A stretch of DNA of 64,000 nt from Excoecaria cochinchinensis (GCA_947683425.1 CANTUQ010000159.1:6276001-6340000), one strand, 5' to 3'; positions 11,034 through 20,588 are shown, numbered from the stretch's first letter. Numbers and translations are program-made. Notes: generated by a model from the sequence alone, not told the origin.

Positions 11034-11954
11034 TATGTCTAGTCTCTTATTTAGGTTACTTAATTATATTTTCTTTCTACATATTTTTTTTTATGTTGTT
11101 TTAGATTAGATTATGTAAATTTATTAATTACTTTTTGTATTTTGAATTTACATGTTATTAACACAGTGGTTTCTTTTATTCTATAGGTCATTTAGTAAGA
11201 ATGGGAGTTTTTTTTAATTTAGTGCATTAATTGAAAAAAAAATTAACTAAAATTTCAAGATGGCATCTCTGTCGCGAGCGCGGTAGCCTCGCGATCGTGA
11301 CAGAGGGCGATGTCCGAAGGTACCCCTAGATTCATCCGACTCGTGCTGGCAAGCACGAGTCACCATAGGTAAAAAGCATCAGCATGAGTCATGCTGTGTT
11401 GTCCGACTCGTGCTGGGTGCCCAACATTCTTTTTGTTTGCGTTTTGGATCTGTAAAATTCGTGTAACTTTTCTTTTCTTCTATTGTTAAATTTATTTTTA
11501 TTTTTCTTCTAATCTTGTTTTCTTTTCTTAATCGCATGTGACTTTAGTTAAATTACCCTAAGGTTAATTATCCTAATCCGTCAATTACCAATATAGAAAT
11601 CAAAACAGGGTAGTTTTATTTTAAAACCCTAACTCAGTAAAATTGCAGCTTTTAGTTTTCACTTAACATTTCAGTTTTCCCTCTTCTTTTTATTCTTTCT
11701 TTTTATTCTTTTGCCCTCATCGTGTTCTACTCCACGAGTCGCGTCGTTTCTTTCGTCTTTCTAGCTTCTTCGTTCTTCTTTCTTATTTCTTCTCTCCTTG
11801 TTCATTCTTTCTTTATTTTTCCTTCACGCAATATACTCTCTTTTCCTTTCTTAGTTTTTCTTTTCATTTCAGCATTCTGTCTCACGTAAATATCTTCCAT
11901 TTTCTTTTGATTTCATTGGTCTTATTCGATTTTAAACTTTGACTTTTAAGCATC
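11034..11954 (+). mobile_element. Athila internal spacer between gag and ORF-1 (right copy)
   Basis: About 920 bp without coding potential, where a complete Athila element would carry pol. It contains an AT-rich first part, a GC-rich hairpin (arms CTGTCGCGA 11269-11277 and TCGTGACAG 11295-11303), a 10-bp-arm hairpin at 11339-11362, and a pyrimidine-rich leader of TTCTTTC-type repeats from about 11680 up to the next ATG. Confidence 0.75.
11339..11362 (+). other. Perfect hairpin, GACTCGTGCT arms
   Basis: Arms GACTCGTGCT and AGCACGAGTC are perfectly complementary over 10 bp with a GGCA loop. The left copy has lost the left arm by deletion (near 5190). The half-site CACGAGTC recurs many times in this element. 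Confidence 0.85.
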
Positions 11955-13097
11955 ATGGTAAGAACTAAAAATCCCTCTTCATCAAGATTAAGCCAAGATC
12001 AGATGGAAGAAGCACAGGGAGATTTATCTTACGTCTTGGGAGCAAGTTTCACTATCCATTCTGCTGATGAAGGTAACAAATTTATTATTCTCCAGGACAG
12101 AGTTGTACTTCATTGTAAGTTTTTCCCCTCCACTCTTCTTGAACAAGCTGGTATGTTGAATATTGTGAATGAGATGCTTTCTAACTGTGGATTGTTGAGG
12201 TTTGTGAATTTTCATGAGAATTTTTATCCTGATATTGTGCTTGAATTTTACACTACGTTGCAACCTAATGCTTAGAATGATAGACTTTTAGATTTTCACT
12301 TAGATGGTAGGCAACACACACTCACATACTTCATGATGCATATAATTTTTGACTTTTGTCAACATGGATTAATTGAACCACCTAGGTCCTTTAAGCCAAA
12401 TGAATTTTGGACTTTTCTCACTGATTTGCAAACACCATTTAAGACTAGAGATGCTAAATCTATGTTCATCAAAGACTTAAAATTTTTGATTTTACACAAA
12501 ATTTTAGCTTCTTATGCTTTTAATAGGTCTGAATATAATAGGGTCTCTTTGCATGAATTATTCTTAATGTGGTGTGTGCACAAGGGTAAAGCTATATGTT
12601 GGTCATATTGGCTATTTAATCAATTATTTCAATGTGCTGGAAAAAAAGATTCACCTCTTACTCATGGACACATAATTGGTGTTATTGCAAGACATTTGGA
12701 TGTTAATCCTCGCTGTTTTATTTGGATGCATTCTTGCATATTTTTTACTAAACATTTATTTGTGCTTGGAGAGGTTTATAGTTCTAATTTTTAGGAAATT
12801 CCACCACGTTCGAGGTCTTATTGGAGGGATCTTGCTGGTCCCTCTGTCCAACAAGAAGTAGAGAGTGATGAGGAGCCAAGTGGAGATGCATCAATGTATG
12901 ATTTACCAGCAGCACCTGATGTTGGGTCCTCCAGCCCCCATGTTACTGCTATATTTGAGCAGCTTCTACAAAATCAATCTCATATGCAAGCTCAGCTTTC
13001 ATCGATAGCAAGACACCAAAGGCGATTGGAGTATAGAATGGATCATTTTATCGCTCAATCGGGATTTGAGGTTCCATCTCCTCCACCTTCACCATGA
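11955..13097 (+). pseudogene. ATHILA ORF-1-like gene, right copy, two stops
   Basis: A 381-codon frame from ATG 11955 to TGA 13095-13097. TAG at 12273-12275 (after LQPNA) is also present in the left copy. TAG at 12792-12794 (SNF*EIPP) replaces the CAG of the left copy. Without the shared stop the protein would be about 380 aa. It resembles the plant ATHILA ORF-1 family found beside gag in Athila elements; function unknown, no membrane segment or catalytic motif is obvious. The N-terminal piece (106 aa) and the downstream piece (from Met at 12333) may have been separate products if the shared stop is old. Confidence 0.8.
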
Positions 13098-13189
13098 TAA
13101 GGGAGTTTTCCTTCTCTTACTTTTATTTTATTTCTTTATTTTACTCTTTTATTGTGTGTCATTTCTATACATTGAGGACAATGTTGGTT

Positions 13190-13205
13190 CTAAGTGTGGG
13201 GGAGT
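13190..13205 (+). promoter_or_regulatory. Internal PPT-like tract
   Basis: TAAGTGTGGGGGAG preceded by GAGGACAATGTTGGTTC. It nearly repeats the LTR-proximal tract (GAGGACAAGCATGGTTTAAGTGTGGGGGAATT) but lies about 980 bp upstream of it. The left copy has a version mutated at one position (AAGCGTGGGGGAG). Confidence 0.7.
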
Positions 13206-13627
13206 GAGTGAGATTGCTTGATTTTTGTTATTTTATATGATTATGTATATGTTGTTTATAAGGTAATTGCATGCTTATTATCTGTATTTATGTTTCAATT
13301 AGGTTCTTAGTAAGTTTTATTATAAAGTATTGTTCTTTTGGTATATTATATAGGTTGTTAAGTCAATTATTTTTAATGTTCATTTTTATCTGTTTTTTTA
13401 AAATTTTTGGTATGTGTTTTAAATTTTACAAGTTATTTTCTTTTACTTCTTTCAACATTATAGATTGTTTAGTCTTTTTATTAACCATGTTATTAAAGTT
13501 AGAATTTGCTCATTTAGTTAAAAATTTTTAGTTTCTAGTTGGCTAAGGAAACTATAGCCATAATACTTACCTTTTTATCTTTTCAATAATGGATGAGGAC
13601 TCAAAAAGAAAATAAAAATAAAAATAA

Positions 13628-13735
13628 GTGGGGTGGAGCATAAAATGCACCCACTGAAGTCATTGAAAGAAAAAGGAAGCAAGATGTACATCCAAAATTT
13701 AAATGTATGGGATGGAGCGTAAAACGCACCCATAC
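13628..13735 (+). other. Twin AAA-loop hairpins, right copy
   Basis: Hairpin 1: GTGGGG, TGGA, GCAT, AAA, ATGC, A, CCCAC. Hairpin 2: GTATGGG (13705-13711), ATGGA, GCGT (13717-13720), AAA, ACGC (13724-13727), A, CCCATAC (13729-13735). Both have the same asymmetric internal bulge and the same loop, but different paired bases in the stem. Confidence 0.8.
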
Positions 13736-14170
13736 TACATTCTCTTACTATTTATGGATAAAAATGAAAACTATATCCATGATTCAAAACAAAAAGCAAA
13801 ACCAAAAAGAAAAATCAAAAGAAAAGTCTAAAAATGCCATGAGATTGGATTAAGGGTAAGTGAGCTCAAAACTGTCCTAAATGCAGCTAGTTACTTTAAA
13901 AAATTTTAACTTTATGATCAATTTTCTTTCTTTAATTCATGTTTAGTTTTTTGAAACTTAATACTCTTTATGTTGGAATTAGTAAATTTAAGTAACTTGT
14001 TAATTTTTCAATGCATTCTTTAAAATTTGATTTACTGATATATGTGAGTGTTTGAGATAGTTGATCTTTGCAATTTATGTATATATGCTGAATAGACAGT
14101 GCTATATAATTATGTTTACTAGCTATTAAATTTTCTCATGTCTCTTCTCTTGCTTGAGGACAAGCATGGT

Positions 14171-14187
14171 TTAAGTGTGGGGGAATT
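14171..14187 (+). promoter_or_regulatory. Polypurine tract (Athila)
   Basis: TTAAGTGTGGGGGAATT abuts the LTR start TGTTAGG at 14188. It is the expected plus-strand primer and matches 7998-8013 in the left unit. Confidence 0.85.
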
Positions 14188-15692
14188 TGTTAGGAGCTTA
14201 ATTGAGGAATAATTTAGTGTATGCTTTGTATGAGTTTATGAAATTAATTATGCAATTGTGTGTATATTTGATGTCATATATGTTAGTTTATGTGTATATG
14301 TGCTAGTCTGTGTGTTTTTGTGTTTACAGGTTTATTTAAGTGTGAATAGAAGCACAAATGGTGAAGAAAAGGCATTACTGGAGAGGAGGGCAAGAGTAGG
14401 ATGGATGAACACGACTCATGAAGTATATCGAGAGAGAAAGCAGAAGAAGGAAGAAAGAAAAGAAGAAGAAAGTAGAGAGATTATCCGACTCGAATTCTGG
14501 AGCATGAGTCTGACGGATATACATTCCAGAGGGAGCAAGGAAGAAGAAGAGAAGAAGGAGCCGACTCGGACAAGGGAGCACGATTTGGACAAGGGAACAC
14601 GAGTCAGAGAGGAGAGCACGAGTCATGTTCCTGCAGAGAGAAAATTGAGAGGAAAGGGAAAGAAGGAAAAGGAAATGGCATAGCGTGCTCTGTCGCGAGC
14701 GTGACACCATCGCGAGCACGACAGAGACGACCGTTGGGGCAGTTTTACTTCAAAAGGCACTTGAAAAGTCATCCCTTTCCACCAAACTTTACAACCATAT
14801 CCAAGGGACATCTTTAAGGGACATAATGTTTAGAATTTTATAAATATCTAACATTAACTGTAACTTAGGGATATATACAGAATTTTATTAAGTAGTTTTT
14901 CTGTAGTTGAAAGAACAATTGCTCTTAGTTAAATTTCTTAGTTTTTATGTTTTGAAGAAGAAGATCAAGGAGAAGGAAAATTTATTACAAGGGTTTGAGG
15001 AAAGTGCACAAGTCATCTTTCTCAGTATTCTTATCTTTTATTTCTTCTCTATAAATTAAATGAATATTTCTTCAATGAATTTGAGTGTTATTATTATTCT
15101 TTACTTCCATCTATTTTAAGAGTTTTTGAATGCAGAATTTCTATTAGTACAATTGCATGATCATTATAAGTTTGAGTTTAGTCGAGAGATAAATTCATAC
15201 TTAAATCTAATAGATATTCATCATTGAAGCATTGTTTGAGAGATCATAATGTTTGATTGGTTGCTATAGGTTGTTTTCTATTCTTGAAATATGCATGTAT
15301 AACACTCTAAGTTTTAGATGAGAATTGGGATTTAGAATTATGTATGCATATTTTAGGCACTCTAATTTATGTCGAGAGAATGAGTTAGAAATATATTCCA
15401 ACTTGGCTTGCATGAAAAGATGATTATTATTATTTGGAATGATGGATCAAGTTCATTATTTTAAGTTCTTCATTATATATTATCTTCTTCTATTAACATA
15501 AAATAGGTTTAATTAGTTTATTTATTAGAGTAGTTTAGATTTAACCAACAAGTATTGAATCATTATAAACAAGATTAAAATCGAGTAGTAATGGTGTGAA
15601 AAAACTATATTCCTCGTGGGATCGATAACATTTTGTACTATTTCGGTACACCGTATGCTTACGGAAATTAGCATCTATAAAATATTCTAACA
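14188..15692 (+). mobile_element. Athila 3' LTR
   Basis: 1505 bp, TGTTAGGAGC to ATTCTAACA. It has imperfect inverted termini TGTTAG/CTAACA. Compared with the middle LTR it carries extra sequence in a GC-rich spot (14691-14723), where two TCGCGAGC direct copies are framed by TGTCG and CGACA. The following flank is Tat LTR sequence. No target-site duplication can be tested because the left end of the composite is lost. Confidence 0.92.
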
Positions 15693-16846
15693 ATTAAAAA
15701 TGTTAAATCTATATCTAAAATCACATAAAATAAATAAATAAACGATAAATTAAGAGATCTACAAGATTACTAATAAAATATGAACAAAAATAAATAAAAG
15801 AAAAATAAAATTAAGATATTAAGTCTACGATATTTACCCTCAGATTTCGGATTCGATGGAGGAAAAATATGATTGATATTCCTTGTTTTTATTCACAAAG
15901 TAGAAATAAAAATAAAAATTGAAATTTTATTTCAAAAGAAAATTGCTTAAAAATAATAGAAGAAAAGAAATTAATTTTCAAGAATAAAGAATTGATTTCT
16001 TTGTCTCAAGTATGATTATTGATTAAAATTGTAAAAAAAATGGAAGAAAAGAAATTTAATTCCCAAGAACAAAGAACTATTTTCTTTGTTTTAAGAAATT
16101 ATAATTGATAATAAAAAAAATCTCAAAAACAAAGAATGATTTTCTTTGTTCTCAAGAAAAACTCTTGATTAAAAATTGAATTTTTAACCTTAAAAATTTT
16201 TTATTTGGAGAAAAAAAATAAAAGAAATGTAGAGAGAATTCTTGGAGAAGAAGAAGAAAAGAAAAAATGAAGATTTTTTTATCAAAAGAGAATTCCCCCT
16301 CATTCTCTTTCATCCTTTTCTATTTAAATGATTAAAAATGGAAAACAATCATTAATTAAGGAAGAAAATAGGATTTTTATCAAATTCCCCTTAATTTGGG
16401 TGCAAAAAAAAGAAATTATCATTAAAAATCCTGATAAAAAGGTGAAAAAGTCAAAGAAAATCAAGAAAAATCGAAAAAATGGGTGAAAACCATGTTTGCG
16501 GCAGATCAGGGGCGACCGACGGCCGTCGATGCGCGCGCTCGCTCAGCGTGCACTACGCGTGGAGCGATGCATCGCGCGTCGCCCATGCGCTTCTTCGGGC
16601 TGCCGCAGCACTCTGACGCGGCCGAAAAATAATGCTTTTTAAAAAATTTTTAAATCTAACTAAAAACACAATAATTTTCAAACTCCATTTTTTAAATTTA
16701 ATTTTTAATACATTTATTATTATTTTTTATTCTAAATAGCAAATTTAACAAGGAAATCATCACTTTTAAACTTTTTACCTGTGAACAGGCATCTAATCAT
16801 CATTGGGTAACTCTGATCTAGGTTGATTCTGGACCCGGTGTCTACA
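15693..16846 (-). mobile_element. Tat-lineage LTR fragment
   Basis: On the minus strand this begins TGTAGACACCGGGTCC (16846 downward) and matches the 5' part of the Tat LTRs, including the 'tttaccctcagat...ggagg' block seen at 29726 and 36390. It holds A-rich stretches and a GC-rich island at about 16498-16625. The remainder of the LTR is missing where the Athila LTR ends at 15692. Confidence 0.75.
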
Positions 16847-17376
16847 TCTATCAAATACACATTTCAATCACTTTGATACTCCAAATACTTACAAATTCAA
16901 CTAGGGTACATGTTGGGTCCTTACATTCTTTCCCTGCCAACTACGCCATCGACAGGCATTTATTATCGACCGACGGGCATTTGTCAAAAAGATAGTCAAA
17001 CTATAAAATTTCCATTTGACCATGACTCATCTAGCTGTGCTCGTGACTCGGTGAGTCACAGTTGCTAGTCAATGAATCACAGGCACTAAGAGGCGGGCGT
17101 TAGTCCCGTCAGCGACTGGCAGGTAAGAAAAAGAGCGACAGACAGGCATCGCTCAGTGAGCAACGGCCATCAACGACCCAAATTTTGGAAATTTATATTT
17201 TTAAGACCTTTTCCCCATTCTGACCTGCGTGAAAGGGTTATAATCATAAAGAAACCTTTAGAATTGTGAGAATCAACGATGGAAACTAATATTTTCCGTT
17301 TTTTACTTATGATACAAGCATTATTATCTTCATCGGGTAACTCTGATATGAGCTGCCTCGGGACCCGGTGTCTACA
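16847..17376 (-). mobile_element. Second Tat-lineage LTR fragment
   Basis: A further minus-strand LTR start (TGTAGACACCGGGTCCC) ends at 17376, only 530 bp after the first. The piece includes a GC-rich block (about 16960-17190) with short inverted words such as GTGACTCGGTGAGTCAC. It is best read as an older Tat LTR into which the 15693-16846 LTR was inserted or recombined. Confidence 0.65.
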
Positions 17377-17733
17377 CCTTCTTTAAATTGCTGGCACCAA
17401 AAATCTTAAGTAAGCAACACTGTTGTTGCATACTTACTGAGTCTATTGAATTCTTTCTCATATTCTGCCACTGATAAGGCTCTCTACCTCAAGCTCAAAA
17501 ACTGCTTCCACTTAGCTTCTCGATATGCTTTGGTGATATACTTGTTTTGGAATTCTTGAACAAAGAAATCCCAAGTAATTGGGTTGGGAAGCATTGGGTG
17601 TTTCAGAACTAACTTCCACTAGTCGTATGAAGGACCTTGCAAAAGACATACCACACAGCCTACTCGCTGATCAGGAGGGCATCCAATTTCATCAAGCACC
17701 CTTTGCATCTTTTCTAACGAAAACTTAGTTTTA
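17377..17733 (-). pseudogene. Chromovirus gag fragment
   Basis: The reverse strand reads as the gag core of a Tekay/Del-like element: QRVLDEIGCPPDQRVGCVV, LLQGPSYD, ITWDFFVQEFQNKYITKAY, REAKWKQF, EYEKEFNRLSKYA, then LLT*DF. It parallels the gag at 20842-21906 (CPPQQRV, LLQGSAYDWW, SYREAKWNEF). At least three in-frame stops: YD*WK, SLR*RA and LLT*DF. It breaks off exactly at the Tat LTR edge (17376), so the LTR was inserted into this gag. Sequence right of about 17700 is not recognisable gag. Confidence 0.8.
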
Positions 17734-18017
17734 TAATGAATATTGGGTGGTCAAAAATATATATATTTTTTTAAAAATGGTAAATATGTAGTAAAATAAA
17801 CATTAGAGATAAATAGAAATTTCTAAATAGAAAATGTATTAATAAGAGTGAAATTAGAGAAAATTAATTTATGAGTTAATTTTAGAATATAACCATGCAT
17901 GTCAGAAAAAGTATATATATGTGTGTTTATTTACATGCATGATATGGAAAATGCCAATAGTGTGTACAACACTAAGCATTAATGTTTAGCACATAGTTAT
18001 TTTACTATGTGTACGTA
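17734..18017. other. Unassigned AT-rich flank
   Basis: AT-rich sequence with TATATA runs and no coding. It forms the left flank of the LTR element at 18018. The last five bases ACGTA nearly match AGGTA after the right LTR (24568-24572). Confidence 0.4.
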
Positions 18018-19269
18018 TGTAACAACCCAAAATAGGCCTAGTCGGAATCTGTGTAGTATGTCGGAATATTTAGAGCATATCAGTAATTTTAGCAAAAAAA
18101 AAATTGGATAATAAGGATTTTATTGCAAGGAATTAATTAGTTAAGTTAAATGAAGGAATTATATGGTGTGCATGTAGTGTATGGAAGTAGGATGTTTGAT
18201 GTGTAGTAATCTAGTGGATTGTGTGTGTGGTGCCTTGGATGTAAAAAGTGATTTCTTGGAGATTATATGGTGTGAGTCAAGTTTGGTGCCATGGATTGTT
18301 AGTCAAAGATGAGATTAAGGGGTCCAATAGTGGAGTGACATGTGTAATGGTTGGTGGGAGCATTGAATGAGGAATTGAAAGGAGTAGAGAGAGGGAAGGA
18401 AAAATTGTAGCTTCCCGTAGAAGCCATTTGGGTTTTGCCTCTCCTTTCTTACGCCCTCTCTATCCCTCTTTCTCATCTCCATTTTCTGCTCTCTCAAGTC
18501 ATTGCATGTGGGTTTCCTTCTTCTTCCTCATCTCCTCTGCATTTTCTGAGTTTTAAGTGAGTTTTGGCTGGGTTTTTGTGCAAGAATCTGAAGAACGTGG
18601 AAAGAGTAAAGGGAAAGAGAAAGTGAGGGTCTGAAAGAGAAGATTGAAGCTCCATTCCAGGTTTGGGAGCTTTGGTTGTTTATATGTGTTTGTGTGTAAT
18701 GTTGTTCATTTGATGTGTGATTATATGCATATGGAATTTATGTGTGAATATGTGTTAATTGATAGATGATATAGATGAGATATATAGTTGAATTTTGTTG
18801 GAATTGTTTGTTGATTGTGATGAGACTTTAGCTAGGGCATGAACACTAATTTAAGGGAAATTCTGCTTAAATTTTACTAGACCTCTGTGTATTGTTTTGA
18901 TCGTACATGGAGTTTTACAACTCCCATATGAGTGTTTATTGTGCCATGTGAACCATGACTTCGGTACCTCTAAAAGTCTAAGAGAGACCATACTTAAATT
19001 TTGAGTGTAAGTGGCTTAAAAAAAGAAAAAACAGACGTGCTTCTACTTAGACAGGTTCATTTGAACAGTCTGTAATAGTTAATGTATATCTATTAATCTT
19101 GGAATCTAATGGACCTGAAACTTGTCTCATTTGATAGCTAAGAGGTAGAGGAACAAAAGTTAACATGACAGTTTGTCTAAAAATGAGGTTTAGGCATCGG
19201 TTTAGGCTGTACAAAATTGTAGAGTGAAGTAGTCCTGAAGTTTAGCTTCTTTTTTACTTTTTTATATAT

Positions 19270-19375
19270 GTCACGGTGGTAGCCAAAATGGTCACCACCG
19301 TGACCAATGCCGAAAGGAGGCAGAATTTCCTATTTTTGGACCTCACGATCGCAACCAAAAGGTTACAACCGTGAG
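19270..19375 (+). other. Two adjacent GC-rich hairpins in LTR
   Basis: Arms GTCACGGTGGT (19270-19280) and ACCACCGTGAC (19294-19304) pair perfectly over 11 bp. A second hairpin, CCTCACG...CGTGAGG with an AAAA loop, follows about 35 bp later. The right LTR has the same pair near 23251-23357, where the second hairpin pairs better. Confidence 0.8.
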
Positions 19376-19783
19376 GTACCTTCAACTTGCATTTTCCTTT
19401 ATTAAACATCATCAAATATTACATATGTATGCCAAATGGAATCTACACTAGTTTAAATACATTATTTGAGAATTCTAATGTGTTTAACATATGAAAATGT
19501 GTATATATGTGATGTGGAAATGAGTAATACAATATATATTTGTATGTTGAACTATATGTTTAACATTAAGAAATGAGTGTCCTAAGCGTGAAGAATTATG
19601 TATGTGAATACGTATAAACATGTGTGTGCTAATATGTAATAATATGTATACGTTTCTAAGTTTGACCAACACACAGGTATTCATAAATAACATGATTATA
19701 CTTGATTTATCCTCTATTTATGATAATTATTTTAGATCATGATTGAGTTGTTATTTGAGTCTGCTAGTCATAGTTAGTGGATA

Positions 19784-19797
19784 GATAAGCACTTATC
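19784..19797 (+). other. Conserved LTR palindrome
   Basis: GATAAG, CA, CTTATC. The right LTR has the fully symmetric GATAAGCGCTTATC at 23765-23778. The same place in other LTR families is TTAGGCATGCCTAA (26757-26770) or ATAGGCATGCCTAT (44150-44163, 51789-51802, 55020-55033). Confidence 0.8.
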
Positions 19798-20215
19798 AAG
19801 GGTTAAGGTGTGAGTGCAGCTGCTATATGTTATCTTTTTACAGGCAGGCCCCGTTTGGGTCATATAAGATATTTGAGGCCTCGGTCTCCGGTATACTTTC
19901 GAGTGTGCATGATCATAAAATGTTTTGAGACCCATGTCTCCATATGCTTTGGATACTGTGACCTATCAGTATCGTTAGTACCCGTATCCACTAGTTAGCG
20001 AGTAATCAGGCTATTACTTGAGTTTATTATATGCGATGGTTATATGAAGCTAATAGTTATATGAAATGAATATAAGTTACATGTATATGTATAAGCGTGA
20101 TGACATGATAAATGTAATTCTTGTTATAAGCATGAGTAGTATGTGTTTATATGCCTTTGTTATTATATATATGTTGGTTTCATTTCTACGTACATATTTG
20201 TGTTGTTACTCCCCA

Positions 20216-20233
20216 CTAAGTGTTATCGCTTAG
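20216..20233 (+). other. Conserved LTR stem-loop near 3' end
   Basis: CTAAGTG, TTAT, CGCTTAG: a 7-bp stem with one G.U pair. The right LTR has the perfect CTAAGCGTTATCGCTTAG at 24197-24214 and the solo LTR has it at 27252-27269. It is preceded by CCCCA. It could mark the transcript end or R region. Confidence 0.8.
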
Positions 20234-20588
20234 CACGGCTTATTTTCCCGTGTAAGTGGCGGGTTCTTCATGGAGTCGGACATCTGCAGGTCGGCCACTA
20301 GAAGTCTTTGTTAGATGGAGTTTATGTTGTGTGTTCCGCTGTATTTTTGTATATGGGAATTGATTTTGGGAAATGTAACTTTTTGTAAAGGATGATTTTT
20401 TATAAGTATATTTACCTTTACCAAACCGTTTTGTAAATCAATATAATTATATGTATATGGATTTGGTATATTTTGATTAAATGTACTTGTTTTCTTAACA
20501 TGTCTTGGGTATATGTATGCGTTTATGTGAGTTGTGCGCGTGGCGCCTCGGCATCCTTCCAACGGGGGTATCGAGGGGTTACATTTAG

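Larger units (their letters stand above)
13098..14187 (+). mobile_element. Athila 3' untranslated region (right copy)
   Basis: Non-coding stretch to the 3' LTR. It holds an internal PPT-like tract at 13190-13205, AT-rich sequence, a twin hairpin block at 13628-13735, an A-rich tract near 13790-13830, and the LTR-proximal PPT at 14171-14187. Confidence 0.75.
3986..15692 (+). mobile_element. Composite Athila-lineage element (INT-LTR-INT-LTR)
   Basis: A 5'-truncated internal region (3986-8013), a complete LTR (8014-9507), a tRNA-Asp PBS, a complete internal region (9508-14187) and a second complete LTR (14188-15692). The two internal regions are collinear at an offset of about 6.15-6.18 kb and look about 95 % alike. 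The left internal region starts within gag at a junction with a Tat LTR (3985/3986), so the first LTR is lost. The right unit alone is a full LTR-to-LTR element (8014-15692). No protease, RT or integrase is present in either unit. Confidence 0.9.
18018..20583 (+). mobile_element. 5' LTR of gag-only chromovirus
   Basis: Begins TGTAACAACCCAAAATAGG and ends GGGGTTACA. In order: a promoter-like region, a CT-rich leader near 18400-18530, two GC-rich hairpins at 19270-19375, a palindrome at 19784-19797, and a stem-loop at 20216-20233. Small open frames inside are fortuitous. Confidence 0.9.

Noticed and set aside
14258..14719. Open frames of 114-141 codons on both strands of the Athila LTR
   Set aside because: They lie wholly in the LTR and are not kept in the middle LTR, where frames shift by indels.
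18013..18017. Exact target-site duplication for the gag-only element
   Set aside because: ACGTA against AGGTA differ at one base; reported only as a plausible decayed TSD.
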